A stretch of DNA of 64,000 bases from assembly GCF_040939305.1 (NCBI RefSeq), contig NZ_CP162511.1, forward strand, positions 1,674,001 through 1,738,000, in the 5' to 3' direction. A program made the translations under genes and the position numbers. This DNA comes from Herbiconiux sp. A18JL235 (GTDB taxonomy: Bacteria; Actinomycetota; Actinomycetes; Actinomycetales; Microbacteriaceae). The notes below the pieces were generated by a model that saw only the letters and a program-made list of their open reading frames with translations, did no database searches and had not been told where the DNA came from. Positions within the stretch are counted from its first letter, which is position 1. Each line of letters starts with the position of its first letter. This document shows positions 7,479-17,343 of this stretch, piece by piece.

Positions 7479-8999
7479 TTACTCGGCCGCGGGGCGGGGG
7501 GAGCGGCGGCGGGTGCGGCTGCGGCGGCGCGGGGCGCTGTTGCCGTCGTGGTGCTCGGAGCCGGCGCCGGCCGAGGTCGACTCGGTGGCCGCCGCCGTGG
7601 CGGTGGCCGCGCCCGCACCCGCGGTGGTGTCGGATGCGGTGGTCGCGCCGCCCGCCGAGCCGCTGCGGCTCCTGGTGCGGTTGCGGTTGCGGCTGCGGGC
7701 GGGGCGGCCCTCGCCGGAGCCGGCCCCCGCATCTGTGCCGCCGTGCGGGCCCGCGGTGGCGCTGCGCGAGCCGCTGCGGCCGGCCGAACCCGAGCCCTCG
7801 GCCGACTTGGGGGCCGCCGAAGCCAGGCGGCCGCGAGTCCCCTCGGGGATGTCGAGGTCGGTGAACAGGTGCGGCGACGAGGAGTAGGTCTCGGTGGGCT
7901 CGGGCTGACCGAACTCGAGCGCGCGGTTGATGAGGGCCCACTTGTGCAGGTCGTCCCAGTCGACGAAGGTCACCGCGATGCCGGTCTTGCCGGCGCGGCC
8001 GGTGCGCCCGGCGCGGTGCAGGTAGGTCTTGTCGTCGTCGGGGATGGTGTGGTTGATGACGTGCGTCACGTCGTCGACGTCGATGCCGCGGGCCGCGACG
8101 TCGGTGGCGATCAAGATGTCTTTCTTGCCCGCCTTGAACGCGGCCATGGCGCGCTCGCGCTGCTCCTGGTTGAGGTCGCCGTGCACGGCGGCGGCGTTGA
8201 AGCCGCGGTCGTTGAGCTCCTCGACGAGCTTCGCAGCCGCACGCTTGGTGCGGGTGAAGATGACGGTCTTGCCGCGGCCCTTGGCCTGCAGGATGCGGGC
8301 GATGACCTCGTCTTTGTCGAGGTTGTGAGCTCGGTAGACGAGGTGCTTGATGTTCGCCTGGGTGAGCCCCTCATCCGGATCGCTCGCCCGGATGTGGATG
8401 GGCTTGTTCATGAAGCGACGCGCCAGCGCGACGATCGGGCCGGGCATGGTCGCCGAGAACAGCATGGTGTGGCGGTTCGCGGGGGTCTGCGCGAACAGCT
8501 TCTCGATGTCGGCGAGGAAGCCGAGGTCGAGCATCTTGTCGGCCTCGTCGAGCACCATCTCCTGCACGGCGCCGAGGTTCAGCAGGCGCTGCCCGGCGAG
8601 GTCGAGCAGGCGGCCCGGGGTACCGACCACGATCTGGGCGCCGGCCTTGATCTGCTCGATCTGGCCCTCGTAGGCCTTGCCGCCGTAGATCGACACGATC
8701 TTGGTGGGCCGGTTCGAGGCCGCGAGCTCGAGGTCTTCGGTGACCTGCACGCAGAGTTCGCGGGTGGGGACGACCACGAGCGCCTTGACGCCGGGTGCGG
8801 GGTCGGTGCCGAGACGCTGGATGAGTGGGAGGCCGAAGCCGAACGTCTTGCCGGTGCCGGTCTTGGCCTGGCCGATGATGTCCTGCCCGGAGAGGGCGAG
8901 GGGGATGGTCTGCTCCTGGATGGGGAAGGGCTCGAGGATGCCCTTCGACGCCAGGGCGTCGACCATGTCCTGGTCGATGGAGAGTTCGCTGAAAGTCAC
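7479..8999 (-). CDS. DEAD-box ATP-dependent RNA helicase (RhlE-like)
   Basis: 506 residues with GTG start at 8999. Q motif (FPIQEQTIPLALSGQD), Walker A (AKTGTGKT), PTREL, TPGR, DEAD within VLDEADKMLDLGF, SAT, and motifs V/VI (RGIDVDDVTHVIN, HRAGRTGRAG) are all intact. The last ~130 residues are a basic Arg/Gly/Ser/Thr-rich tail suited to RNA binding. It unwinds structured RNA, probably in ribosome assembly or mRNA decay. The frame is open to an ATG at 9089 (30 more residues); the GTG is preferred because homologues begin near VTFSEL, though neither start has a good ribosome site. A TAAACT box at 9163-9168 on this strand would give a leader of roughly 150 nt. Confidence 0.92.
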   Translation of the reverse strand: MTFSELSIDQDMVDALASKGILEPFPIQEQTIPLALSGQDIIGQAKTGTGKTFGFGLPLIQRLGTDPAPGVKALVVVPTRELCVQVTEDLELAASNRPTKIVSIYGGKAYEGQIEQIKAGAQIVVGTPGRLLDLAGQRLLNLGAVQEMVLDEADKMLDLGFLADIEKLFAQTPANRHTMLFSATMPGPIVALARRFMNKPIHIRASDPDEGLTQANIKHLVYRAHNLDKDEVIARILQAKGRGKTVIFTRTKRAAAKLVEELNDRGFNAAAVHGDLNQEQRERAMAAFKAGKKDILIATDVAARGIDVDDVTHVINHTIPDDDKTYLHRAGRTGRAGKTGIAVTFVDWDDLHKWALINRALEFGQPEPTETYSSSPHLFTDLDIPEGTRGRLASAAPKSAEGSGSAGRSGSRSATAGPHGGTDAGAGSGEGRPARSRNRNRTRSRSGSAGGATTASDTTAGAGAATATAAATESTSAGAGSEHHDGNSAPRRRSRTRRRSPRPAAE

Positions 9000-9237
9000 T
9001 GTCTGGAAACCTGTCTGGGGAAACCCGTTCGATGCGGTGCCGCCGTGGGGGAGAACGGCGCCCGGCCGCGGCTGCGAGATGCAGTGCACGGCGGCGGAGC
9101 GATGACCGGCGATGGCGCCGGACGGCGGCGATTGCCCCGAGTTGTCGTCAGGGCCCGAGCCGAGTTTAGCGGAACGGCGGCTCGGGCGGCCTGGAAGGCC
9201 TCCGGGCGGCGCGTCAGGGTCGCCCGCGCGGCCCGGA

Positions 9238-9243
9238 TAGGAT
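9238..9243 (+). promoter_or_regulatory. Predicted -10 box of a leaderless promoter for the ferritin-like gene
   Basis: TAGGAT is followed by 7 nt and GTG 9251, with no ribosome-binding site between. Confidence 0.5.
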
Positions 9244-9250
9244 TGGCGTC

Positions 9251-9967
9251 GTGTTCGGATTCCTCCGCCGCCCGAAGGTGCGCATCGAGATCCCGCGGCT
9301 GAAGCCCCGGGAAGACGTCGCGAACTATCCGAAGGTGAACCTCGCCGAGCTGACGCCCGAGGTGCTCCCGTATCTGGGGCAGGTCGCCTACGTGCAGCTG
9401 GCGGTGTTCGAGGAGATCTCGGATGCGATCAACGCGGCCCCGACGGTCGCCGCGAAGCAGATGCTGGCCCCGGCGGCGGGGCAGGCGCTCGACAAGCACG
9501 AGCGCCTCGTGGCCGAGCTGCGTCGCCGCGTGGCGAACCCCTCCGAGGTGATCGAGCCGTTCACCGTGGGCATCGACCGCTACCGCGCCGTGGTGAAGGG
9601 CGGGGACTGGTTCGAGCAGCTGGCGAGCGTGTACCTCACCGCCGGCATCCTCGACGACTTCTTCAGCCTGCTCGCCCAGGGGCTGCCGAGCGACATCGGC
9701 CCGCGGTGCGTGGCCATCCTCGATGCCGAGCACGCGCGGGGCGCGATCACCGCGCTGCTGTCCGAGGCGATCACCGCCGACCCGGTGCTGGGCTCGCGCC
9801 TGGCGATGTGGGGGCGGCGCGTGGTGGGCGACACCCTGCTGGTGTGCCGCTCCGCCATCCACCTCACTGGTAACCCCGAGTCCGACGAGCAGCGCATCGA
9901 GCCGGTGTTCACCGAGATGATCGCCGCCCACACCCGCCGCATGGACGGGCTGGGGCTCACCGCCTGA
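9251..9967 (+). CDS. Ferritin-like fold protein, actinobacterial conserved
   Basis: 238 residues, start GTG 9251. Mostly helical with a four-helix-bundle feel. Carboxylate and His residues that could ligate a di-iron centre occur in the helices (EEIS, DKHERL, DAEHARG), as in ferritin-like and MiaE-like hydroxylase folds. The same gene lies beside the RNA helicase rhlE in mycobacteria (Rv3210c position), so it belongs to the conserved block. Whether it binds iron or oxygen is not known; a tRNA-hydroxylase-like role is a possibility, not a claim. Divergent from the helicase gene. Confidence 0.7.
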   Translation: MFGFLRRPKVRIEIPRLKPREDVANYPKVNLAELTPEVLPYLGQVAYVQLAVFEEISDAINAAPTVAAKQMLAPAAGQALDKHERLVAELRRRVANPSEVIEPFTVGIDRYRAVVKGGDWFEQLASVYLTAGILDDFFSLLAQGLPSDIGPRCVAILDAEHARGAITALLSEAITADPVLGSRLAMWGRRVVGDTLLVCRSAIHLTGNPESDEQRIEPVFTEMIAAHTRRMDGLGLTA

Positions 9968-9985
9968 GACCGCGCTCGCGCCAGG

Positions 9986-10294
9986 TCAGCGGGCGAGCGG
10001 GGCACGACCGTTCAGCAGGGCGTCGAGGCGGTGCACGTCGTGCTCCTTGCGGCGGCGGCCGACCAGGATGTCGGTGGCGACCACCGCCAGGCCGGTGACG
10101 ACGAGGCTGACCACCCAGATCCACCCGCCGTCCCACGCCCAGCCGAGCCAGGTGAGGGCGACCCAGACGACCGCGGCGACACCGGCTCCGACGGCAGGCA
10201 TGAGCACGACGCCGTGCCGGTCGCGGTCGGGCAGCAGGTAGCGGGCGGCGAGGCCCAGGATGGCCCCGCCGAGCGTGATGAACAGCAGCTCCAC
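9986..10294 (-). CDS. Small membrane protein of unknown function
   Basis: 102 residues, GTG start at 10294, only 4 nt after the DUF3107 stop. Three hydrophobic helices are visible (LLFITLGGAILGLAARYLL, LMPAVGAGVAAVVWVALTWL and WIWVVSLVVTGLAVVATDIL), then a basic GRRRK segment and a soluble tail, predicting a polytopic inner-membrane protein. It is co-transcribed with DUF3107. No family recognised. Confidence 0.7.
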   Translation of the reverse strand: MELLFITLGGAILGLAARYLLPDRDRHGVVLMPAVGAGVAAVVWVALTWLGWAWDGGWIWVVSLVVTGLAVVATDILVGRRRKEHDVHRLDALLNGRAPLAR

Positions 10295-10298
10295 GGTG

Positions 10299-10523
10299 CT
10301 AGCCGACGAAGCCGACGCGGCGCGACTCTTCGCTGCCGATCTCGACGTAGGCGAGTGCGCCGACGGGCACGACGTAGACCTTGCCCTTGTTGTCGGTGAG
10401 CGAGATGTGGGTGCCCGCTGAGGCGAGTGCTGCGGCGACGGTCTGCTCGATCTCGGCCGGGGTCTGGTTCGATTCGAAGGAGAGTTCACGGGGCGAGTTG
10501 GCGATGCCGATGCGGATGTCCAT
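10299..10523 (-). CDS. DUF3107 family small protein
   Basis: 74 residues, ATG 10523. The sequence (MDIRIGIANSPRELSFE... YVVPVGALAYVEIGSEE) matches the compact actinobacterial DUF3107 family, equivalent to M. tuberculosis Rv3208A (TB9.4). Its function is unknown. A TAATCT box lies 6 nt before the ATG, so translation is probably leaderless. It is divergent from adnA across a 134-nt region. Confidence 0.85.
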   Translation of the reverse strand: MDIRIGIANSPRELSFESNQTPAEIEQTVAAALASAGTHISLTDNKGKVYVVPVGALAYVEIGSEESRRVGFVG

Positions 10524-10529
10524 GAGGCC

Positions 10530-10535
10530 AGATTA
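10530..10535 (-). promoter_or_regulatory. Predicted -10 box of a leaderless promoter for DUF3107
   Basis: Minus-strand TAATCT, a 6-nt gap, then ATG 10523. Close to the consensus TATAAT pattern TANNNT. Confidence 0.5.
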
Positions 10536-10592
10536 CGGCACGGTCGCGCACGCCAGAGTCGCCCGGCTGTCGATTCCTCCCGCCCTGAGCGA

Positions 10593-10631
10593 ACAACGCG
10601 ACCCCCGTCTCGCGGGTCGGCCGGGCGTTGT
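10593..10631. repeat. Inverted repeat between DUF3107 and adnA
   Basis: ACAACGC (10593-10599) pairs with GCGTTGT (10625-10631), and an inner GACCC pairs with GGGTC. It lies in the shared divergent promoter region just upstream of the predicted adnA -10 box and could be an operator or a cruciform. Confidence 0.45.
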
Positions 10632-10644
10632 CGGTGGGCGCGGC

Positions 10645-10650
10645 TAGCGT
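10645..10650 (+). promoter_or_regulatory. Predicted -10 box of a leaderless promoter for adnA
   Basis: TAGCGT, a 7-nt gap, then ATG 10658. Confidence 0.4.
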
Positions 10651-10657
10651 GGGGGCC

Positions 10658-13600
10658 ATGACAGTTCAGGCGGGTCTCGAGACGGCGGGCGCGGTGCCCC
10701 TCGACGAGGCCCAGCGTGCGGTGCTCACGCGGCCGCTCGAGTCGTCGTTCGCTGTCATCGGCGCTCCCGGCAGCGGCAAGACGACGACCCTCGTCGAGCT
10801 CGTCGCCGATCGGGTGCTGCACGGCGGGCTCGCGCCTGAAGAGGTGCTCGTGCTCACCACCACGAGGCAGAGCGCCACCCGCCTTCGCGACCGGGTCGCG
10901 CTGCGGCTCGGGCTCCCGAGCAACGGGCCGCTGGCCCGCACGCCGAGCTCGGCGGCGTTCGACCTCGTGCGCCGGGCGGGCACCCGCGATGCCCTCCCCG
11001 GTTCGCGCCGCGCGGCGCTGCTCACGGGCGCCGAGCAAGACCGCATCATCGCCGAGCTGCTGAAGGGCGGCATCGACGACGCCGAAGAGGGGCGCGAGGC
11101 CATCGCCTGGCCCGAGGGGCTGCCGCCTGAAGTGAGGGGGCTGCGCGCGTTCCGCACCGAGCTCCGAGACCTCATGATGCGCGCCACCGAGAACGGCGTG
11201 TCGCCCGAGCGACTCTCCCGTCTGGGTGCCGAGCACGGCGTTCCCGAGTGGGTCTCGGCTGGGGCGTTCCTCGGCCAGTACCAGAACACGGTCGAGAGCT
11301 TCGATGTCGCCCACCTCGACTCTGCCGAGCTGCTGGCGGAGGCGAGAGCTCTGCTGCGCACGGGCGCCGTCTCACTCGACGCGCGCCTCGTGGTGGCCGA
11401 CGACGTTCACGACCTGCCCGTCGGAGCGCTCAACCTGCTGCGCGAGTTCGCGCGGCAGGGCGCAGCCGTCGTCGCCTTCGGCGACCCCGACGCCGCGACG
11501 GCGGGTTTCCGCGGCTCCGACGTGAGGGCGCTCGGCCAGCTCGGCCGGGTGCTCGGCGTCGAGGTGGGCGAACCGGTCGTTCTGCGCACGTCGCATCGAC
11601 AGCGGGGCGAGCTGCGCGCCCTCACCCGTCGGGTCACCGAGCGCATCGGCGCCGCGGCGGCGGGGCGCCAGCGCGACACCGTGGAGCCCGGTGCCGCCGA
11701 GCAGGCAGGGGCGGCAGTGCGGTCAGACGACGTGCCCGAGGCCGCCGAGCAGGCGGGGGCTGCGGCAGGCCCGGGGGGCGGACGGGGAGAACGAACGCGT
11801 CAGCACGCCGCACCGGGCCGGGTGGCCGGGCGGGTGCTGCGCATTCAGGCGGAGACGCGGGCGGGGGAGATCGCCACGGTGGCGCGACTGCTGCGCGAGC
11901 GGCACCTCTTGCACGGCACGCCCTGGTCGCAGATGGCGGTGGTGGTGCGGTCGGGCTCGCTGGTGCCCGCCGTCGCGCGCGGGCTCGGCCTGGCCGAGGT
12001 TCCCACCCGCACCCTGTCGGCGGTGCAGGCTCTCCGCGACGACTACGCGGCGCGCCACCTCGCCGAAGCGCTCGCCGTGGCTCTCGACCGTCTCGAACCC
12101 ACCCCCGAGGTCGTGGAATCGCTCGCGCTCGGTCCGCTCTGCGGTGTCGACGCCGTCGGCCTCCGGCGGCTGAGGCTCGCGCTCCGGCACGAAGAGCTGG
12201 CGCACGGCGGAGGCCGGCACTCCGACGAGCTGCTGCGCGAGGCGCTGGAGACCCCGGGCGTGCTCGTCGCGATCGACTCGGCACCGGCTCGGCGAGTCGC
12301 CTCCCTGGGTACGTCCCTCGCCGCAGCGCGGGAGAGCGCCCTCGCAGGGGCGAGCGTCGAGGAGTTGCTCTGGGGGCTGTGGCAGCGCAGCGGGCTCGCC
12401 GCGCGCTGGGGCGAGCTGGCGAAGGGAACGGGAATCCTCGCCGACGAGGCCGATCGCAACCTCGACGGAGCCGTCGCGCTGTTCACGGCGGCCCGCCGGG
12501 CGGTCGAACGCGACCCCGACCGCCCGGCCGCGCTCTTCGTCGATGAGTTCTTCGGTGCCGAGGTGCCCGAAGACACGCTCTCCCCGCGCTCCCGCACGGG
12601 CTCGGTGCTCGTCACCACCCCCACCGGGGTGGTCGGCGCCGAGGTGGCGGTGGTCGTGGTGGCCGGATTGCAGGAGTCGGTGTGGCCCAATCTGCGCTTG
12701 CGCGGCTCGCTGCTTCACGCACAGCGCCTCGCGCCCCTCGCGGCCGGTCACGCCGACCCGGCGGTCGACGCGGCGCCCGGCGAAAGCCGTGCCGAAGTGC
12801 TCTCCGACGAATTGCGGATGTTCGCCCTCGCCGTGTCGCGCTCGACCGAGCTCACGGTGCTCAGCTGCGTGGCCAACGACGACGAGCAGCCCTCGGCCTT
12901 CATCGGGCTGGCGCCCGACGCCGATCCCGTTCCCGCCGTGCGGCATCCGCTGACCCTGCGCGGGCTCACCGGGCATCTGCGCCGCAGGCTCACCGAAGAC
13001 GGCGACCGGCGTGCAGCCGCGGCGCTCGCCCGCCTCGCCGCTGCCGAGGTCGCGGGCGCCGACCCGTCGGAGTGGTACGGCCTCCTGCCGCCGTCGACCG
13101 AGGAGCCGTTGGTCGATCCGGCCGACACCGAGGCCGTGGTGCGGGTGTCGCCATCGAAGATCGAGTCGTTCGAGCAGTCCCCTCTGGTCTGGTTCGTCGA
13201 CCAGGTGGCTGGTGGGTCGAAGAGCGTCGCCGCGGGCATCGGCACCATCGTCCACTCCGTTCTGGAGCAGGCCTCCACGACCGGGCATCAGGGCGTCGGG
13301 GTCGACGAGCTGATGCGTGCCACCGAGGAGCGGTGGAGCGAGCTGAGTTTCGAGGCGCCGTGGATCGAGGAGCGCGAGAGACGCGCGCTGCGCACGAAGC
13401 TCGAGGGCCTCGCCGACTATCTCCGCGACTTCGACGCCGGCGAGCGGGAGCTCGCGGGCGCCGAGGCGCGGTTTTCCTTCCGCACCGGGCGGGCTGAGGT
13501 GAACGGGTCGATCGACCGGGTGGAGCGGCTTCCCGATGGCCGACTTCTCGTGATCGACCTCAAGACCGGTAAGACACCGGTGCGGCGCGCCGATCTTCCT

Positions 13601-13945
13601 GGCCATGCCCAGCTGGCGAGCTATCAGCTGGCCCTCGCGACGGCGTCGGTGGAGGGGCTCGGCACAGACCTCGAGGCCGGCGGCGAGAGTGCGGCCCACC
13701 CTGGTCCCGAGTCGGCTGGGGCGGCGCTGCTGTACGTCGCGAAGGGAACCCAGAGCATCCGGTTCACCCTGCTCGAGCAGGAGCCGCTCGACCAGGAGGC
13801 GCTCGCGGCGGTCGCCGCACGCATCGAGGCCGTGGCCGAGGGCATGGCCGCCGCCACCTTCGACGGCGTGGCCGAACCCGAGGAACGCGACGTGCAGAAC
13901 CGGTACGAGTACCGCATCCAGCTCATCAAGGGTGTGTCGGAGTGA
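10658..13945 (+). CDS. adnA: AdnA-type helicase-nuclease subunit
   Basis: 1095 residues. AdnAB is the actinobacterial double-strand-break resection motor-nuclease: each subunit has an N-terminal UvrD-like motor and a C-terminal RecB-like nuclease. Walker A is intact (GAPGSGKTTT, Lys41), but later motor motifs are degenerate: ADDVHD in place of DExxD, GDPDAATAGFRG without the usual Gln, and TPTGVVGAEV where AKGLE is expected. The nuclease side is complete (GTIVHSVLE, a later Asp, VIDLKTGK, QLASYQ). This matches mycobacterial AdnA, whose ATPase is the accessory one. Start ATG 10658 follows a TAGCGT box. Its end overlaps adnB by 4 nt (GTGA), so the subunits are translationally coupled. Confidence 0.9.
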   Translation: MTVQAGLETAGAVPLDEAQRAVLTRPLESSFAVIGAPGSGKTTTLVELVADRVLHGGLAPEEVLVLTTTRQSATRLRDRVALRLGLPSNGPLARTPSSAAFDLVRRAGTRDALPGSRRAALLTGAEQDRIIAELLKGGIDDAEEGREAIAWPEGLPPEVRGLRAFRTELRDLMMRATENGVSPERLSRLGAEHGVPEWVSAGAFLGQYQNTVESFDVAHLDSAELLAEARALLRTGAVSLDARLVVADDVHDLPVGALNLLREFARQGAAVVAFGDPDAATAGFRGSDVRALGQLGRVLGVEVGEPVVLRTSHRQRGELRALTRRVTERIGAAAAGRQRDTVEPGAAEQAGAAVRSDDVPEAAEQAGAAAGPGGGRGERTRQHAAPGRVAGRVLRIQAETRAGEIATVARLLRERHLLHGTPWSQMAVVVRSGSLVPAVARGLGLAEVPTRTLSAVQALRDDYAARHLAEALAVALDRLEPTPEVVESLALGPLCGVDAVGLRRLRLALRHEELAHGGGRHSDELLREALETPGVLVAIDSAPARRVASLGTSLAAARESALAGASVEELLWGLWQRSGLAARWGELAKGTGILADEADRNLDGAVALFTAARRAVERDPDRPAALFVDEFFGAEVPEDTLSPRSRTGSVLVTTPTGVVGAEVAVVVVAGLQESVWPNLRLRGSLLHAQRLAPLAAGHADPAVDAAPGESRAEVLSDELRMFALAVSRSTELTVLSCVANDDEQPSAFIGLAPDADPVPAVRHPLTLRGLTGHLRRRLTEDGDRRAAAALARLAAAEVAGADPSEWYGLLPPSTEEPLVDPADTEAVVRVSPSKIESFEQSPLVWFVDQVAGGSKSVAAGIGTIVHSVLEQASTTGHQGVGVDELMRATEERWSELSFEAPWIEERERRALRTKLEGLADYLRDFDAGERELAGAEARFSFRTGRAEVNGSIDRVERLPDGRLLVIDLKTGKTPVRRADLPGHAQLASYQLALATASVEGLGTDLEAGGESAAHPGPESAGAALLYVAKGTQSIRFTLLEQEPLDQEALAAVAARIEAVAEGMAAATFDGVAEPEERDVQNRYEYRIQLIKGVSE

Positions 13946-16900
13946 GCGACGCGCTGTTCGACCTCGCCGACCTCGAACGGCCCGAGGCGTTCGCCCCGCC
14001 CGGGCAGACGCCGGAGCCTGCGGCGCGGGCCGTCGTGCCGGCAGTCGAGATCGCCGACCGGCTGGGCCTGCCCCGGCCCACTCCTCAGCAGCAGGCGGTG
14101 ATCGAAGCTCCGCTCGAGCCGCGCATCGTGGTGGCGGGAGCCGGCAGCGGCAAGACCGAGACGATGGCGAACCGGGTGGTCTGGCTCATCGCCAACGGCC
14201 TGGTGGAGGTGCCAGAGGTGCTCGGCCTCACCTTCACACGCAAGGCGGCGGGTGAGCTCGCCGAGCGCATCCGCAAGCGTCTTCGAGAGCTCACGGCCTC
14301 CGGGCTCGTTCAGCGCGAATCCGACCCGTTCGACGTGCCCGCCATCTCGACCTACAACGCCTTCGCCAACGGCATCTTCCGCGAGAGCGCCGTGACGATC
14401 GGCCGCGAGGGCGAGGCGGCGGTGCTGAGCGAGGCCTCGGCCTGGCAGCTGGCGCGCAAGGTCGTGGTGGGCAGCGGCGACCAGCGCCTGCTGCAGGTCG
14501 ACCGCTCGGTCGACGTCGTGACCTCGGCGGTGCTGGCCCTTAGCCGAGCGCTCTCCGAGAACGTGGTGGGCTCGTCGGAGGTCGCGCGGTATGCCGAGCG
14601 CTTCGTGTCTCTCGCGGAGCTGCCCACCGGCTCGGCGCGGGTGAAGAACGTCTACCGCCCGTTGCAGAGCGCCATCGACGCCGTCGCCCCGCTGCCGCTC
14701 GTGCTGGAGCTCGCCGACGCCTACGCGGCCGAGAAGGTGCGCAGAGGTTACGTGGAGTTCTCCGACCAGATCGCCCTCGCCCTGCAGATCGTGGAGAGCT
14801 CGCCCGGGGTGGTCGCCGACTACCGCGACCGTTACCGGGTGGTGCTGCTCGACGAGTACCAAGACACCAGCGTCGTGCAGACCCGGTTGCTGGCTGCGCT
14901 GTTCCGCGACCACCCCGTCATGGCCGTGGGCGACCCGCACCAGTCGATCTACGGCTGGCGCGGCGCGAGCGCGGCGAACCTCGCGAGGTTCCCCGCCGAC
15001 TTCGCGGCCCCCCGCGGCTCGGCGCCCTTCGCCCTGTCGACGAGCTGGCGCAACCCCACGGGGGTGCTCGACTCCGCCAACACCCTGGTCGGCCCGCTGT
15101 CGGCGGGCGCAGGGGTCGCAGTCGAACAGCTCTCGGCGCGGCCCGGGGCCGGGAAGGGGCTCGTCGACACCGTGTTCGCCGAGACCGTCGCCGACGAGGC
15201 GCGAGCCGTTGCCGACTGGCTGGCCGAGCGTCTGACGCCCGACGCGCCGGACGGCACCCGTCCGAGCGCGGCGCTGCTGTGCCGTTCGGTGAAGAAGATC
15301 GAGCCCTTCACCGCGGCACTCGACGCCCGCGGAATCCCGTACCACGTGCTCGGCATCGGCGGGCTGCTGGCCCAACCCGCCGTTGCCGATCTGGTGTCGA
15401 CTCTGCGCGTGCTGTACTACCCGACGGCCGGCGCCGACCTCGTGCGGGTGCTCGGCGGGGCACGCTGGCGCATCGGGGCGAAAGACCTCGTGGCACTCCG
15501 GGCGCTCGCCTCCTGGATCGCGGAGCGCGACCACCGCTTCCAGCGCCTCGACACCGGGGTCTCCGAGCGCCTGCGCGGCTCGGTGGTCGCCGAGGAGGAC
15601 AGGTCGATCGTCGACGCCCTCGACTTCGTCGCCACCGCCGATCCGGCGCACTCCGCACTCGCGGGCTTCAGCGAGCCCGGTCTCGAGCGGTTGCGCCGCG
15701 CCGCGGTGCAACTGGCGCAGCTGCGCACCCGTGCGGGCCTCGGCCTCGTCGACTACGTCGACCTCGTGCAGCAGGAGCTGATGCTCGACATCGAGGTGCT
15801 GGCGAGCCCCCACGCCGCCGAGGGGCGCGCCGGGCTCGAGGCGTTCTCGGAGCAGCTGGTGGCCTTCCTCGCCCTCGACCCCTCTGCAGGGCTAGGCGAC
15901 TTCCTGGCCTGGCTCGAGGAGGCCGAGAAGCGTGAGCGCCTCGAACCCCGCACCGAGGACGCCGAACCCGGCACGGTGCAGATCCTCACCATCCACGGCG
16001 CCAAGGGTCTCGAATGGGACGTCGTCGTGGTGCCGCGCCTCGTGGAGGGTGAACTCCCCGGCGAACCCCGCTCGAAGCTCGGCTGGCTCACCTTCGGCGA
16101 GCTGCCCTTCGACTTCCGGGGAGACTCCGCCGAGCTCCCCTCCCTGGCCTGGCAGGGCCTCGAGGCTCAGAACGAGTTCGGTGCGGTGCTCGACGAGTTC
16201 CGCGAGGCCAACGCCCAGCACCACGCCGCCGAGCAGCGCAGGCTTGCCTACGTCGCGCTCACCCGTGCCCGGCACTCGCTGCTGCTGAGCGGCTCGTTCT
16301 GGTCGACGGGGGTGAAGCCCCGCCCGCCGAGCCGCTACCTTCGGGAGCTCGAGGCGGTCGGAGTTGTCGCGGAGGGGGTGCTTCCCGAGGCCTCCGCCTT
16401 CGAGCAGAATCCGCTCGCCGAGTCGGAGAACCGGGTCGAATGGCCACGCGACCCGCTCGGCGGACGGCGGAGCCGCCTCGAACTCGCCGCCGAAGCGGTG
16501 CGCGGTGCCGACCCCGGCGCCGCCACGGTGTGGGACGCCGAGATCGAGCTGCTGCTCGCCGAACGCGCCGCCCTGGGAGCCGGAGACCGGCTCGAGGTGC
16601 CGGTGCGCATCCCGGCGTCGAGGTTCAAGGACTACGTCTCCGACCCGGAGGCCGTGGTGAGGGCGCTGCGGCGGCCGATGCCCGAACGGCCCTTCCGGCA
16701 GACGCGACTGGGCACCCGCTTCCACAGCTGGGTGGAGGAGAGGTTCCGCGGAGGCGACGACCACCTGGTCGATCTCCCGTTCTCGGGCGGCGACCTGGTC
16801 GACGTCTACGACGACGAGCTCGAACCGTTCGACGATGAGCTCGAGTCGTTCGGTGCCGGCACACCCGCCTCGGCCGTCGAGGTGGAACCCCTGCCCCGGA

Positions 16901-17343
16901 GTGGCACGGGGGCTGATCATGACCGCGGCGCCGGGGACGACGACCGAGACGACCGAGACGAAGAAGAGCGGATGCGCGGCCTGATCGAGGTGTTCGAGGC
17001 GTCGGAGTTCGCCACGCGCAAGCCGGTGGAGGTGGAGACCGAGATCCATCTGGTGCTCGGTGGCCGAGTGATCGTCTGCAAGATCGACGCCGTCTTCCCC
17101 GAGGACGACGGGTTCCTGGTCGTCGACTGGAAGACGGGAAAGGCACCCCGCGACGCCGACGACCTCGAGCTGAAGCAACTGCAACTCGCTCTGTACCGGC
17201 TCGCCTACGCGCGCTGGAAGGGCATCGAGCCTGAGCGCGTCGACGCTTGCTTCTACTTCGTGCCCGAAGATCGCGTGGTGCGCCCCGAACGGCTGTACGC
17301 CGAGGAGGAGCTGGAGCGCCTCGTGCTCACCTCGCTGAGCTAG
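13942..17343 (+). CDS. adnB: AdnB-type helicase-nuclease subunit (lead motor)
   Basis: 1133 residues, GTG start inside the adnA stop. Full UvrD-type motor: GAGSGKT (Lys71), TFTRKAAGEL, LLDEYQDTS, GDPHQSIYGWRGA, TIHGAKGLEWD and YVALTRARHSLL. The C-terminal RecB-like nuclease has FHSWVEERF, then KIDAVFPEDD, VVDWKTGKAP and QLQLALYRLAY. An acidic, low-complexity insert (about residues 950-1010, Asp/Glu-rich) separates nuclease motifs. As the better conserved ATPase it should drive DNA translocation of the heterodimer. Order adnA-adnB then nudC and uvrD2 is the conserved actinobacterial arrangement. Confidence 0.93.
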   Translation: MSDALFDLADLERPEAFAPPGQTPEPAARAVVPAVEIADRLGLPRPTPQQQAVIEAPLEPRIVVAGAGSGKTETMANRVVWLIANGLVEVPEVLGLTFTRKAAGELAERIRKRLRELTASGLVQRESDPFDVPAISTYNAFANGIFRESAVTIGREGEAAVLSEASAWQLARKVVVGSGDQRLLQVDRSVDVVTSAVLALSRALSENVVGSSEVARYAERFVSLAELPTGSARVKNVYRPLQSAIDAVAPLPLVLELADAYAAEKVRRGYVEFSDQIALALQIVESSPGVVADYRDRYRVVLLDEYQDTSVVQTRLLAALFRDHPVMAVGDPHQSIYGWRGASAANLARFPADFAAPRGSAPFALSTSWRNPTGVLDSANTLVGPLSAGAGVAVEQLSARPGAGKGLVDTVFAETVADEARAVADWLAERLTPDAPDGTRPSAALLCRSVKKIEPFTAALDARGIPYHVLGIGGLLAQPAVADLVSTLRVLYYPTAGADLVRVLGGARWRIGAKDLVALRALASWIAERDHRFQRLDTGVSERLRGSVVAEEDRSIVDALDFVATADPAHSALAGFSEPGLERLRRAAVQLAQLRTRAGLGLVDYVDLVQQELMLDIEVLASPHAAEGRAGLEAFSEQLVAFLALDPSAGLGDFLAWLEEAEKRERLEPRTEDAEPGTVQILTIHGAKGLEWDVVVVPRLVEGELPGEPRSKLGWLTFGELPFDFRGDSAELPSLAWQGLEAQNEFGAVLDEFREANAQHHAAEQRRLAYVALTRARHSLLLSGSFWSTGVKPRPPSRYLRELEAVGVVAEGVLPEASAFEQNPLAESENRVEWPRDPLGGRRSRLELAAEAVRGADPGAATVWDAEIELLLAERAALGAGDRLEVPVRIPASRFKDYVSDPEAVVRALRRPMPERPFRQTRLGTRFHSWVEERFRGGDDHLVDLPFSGGDLVDVYDDELEPFDDELESFGAGTPASAVEVEPLPRSGTGADHDRGAGDDDRDDRDEEERMRGLIEVFEASEFATRKPVEVETEIHLVLGGRVIVCKIDAVFPEDDGFLVVDWKTGKAPRDADDLELKQLQLALYRLAYARWKGIEPERVDACFYFVPEDRVVRPERLYAEEELERLVLTSLS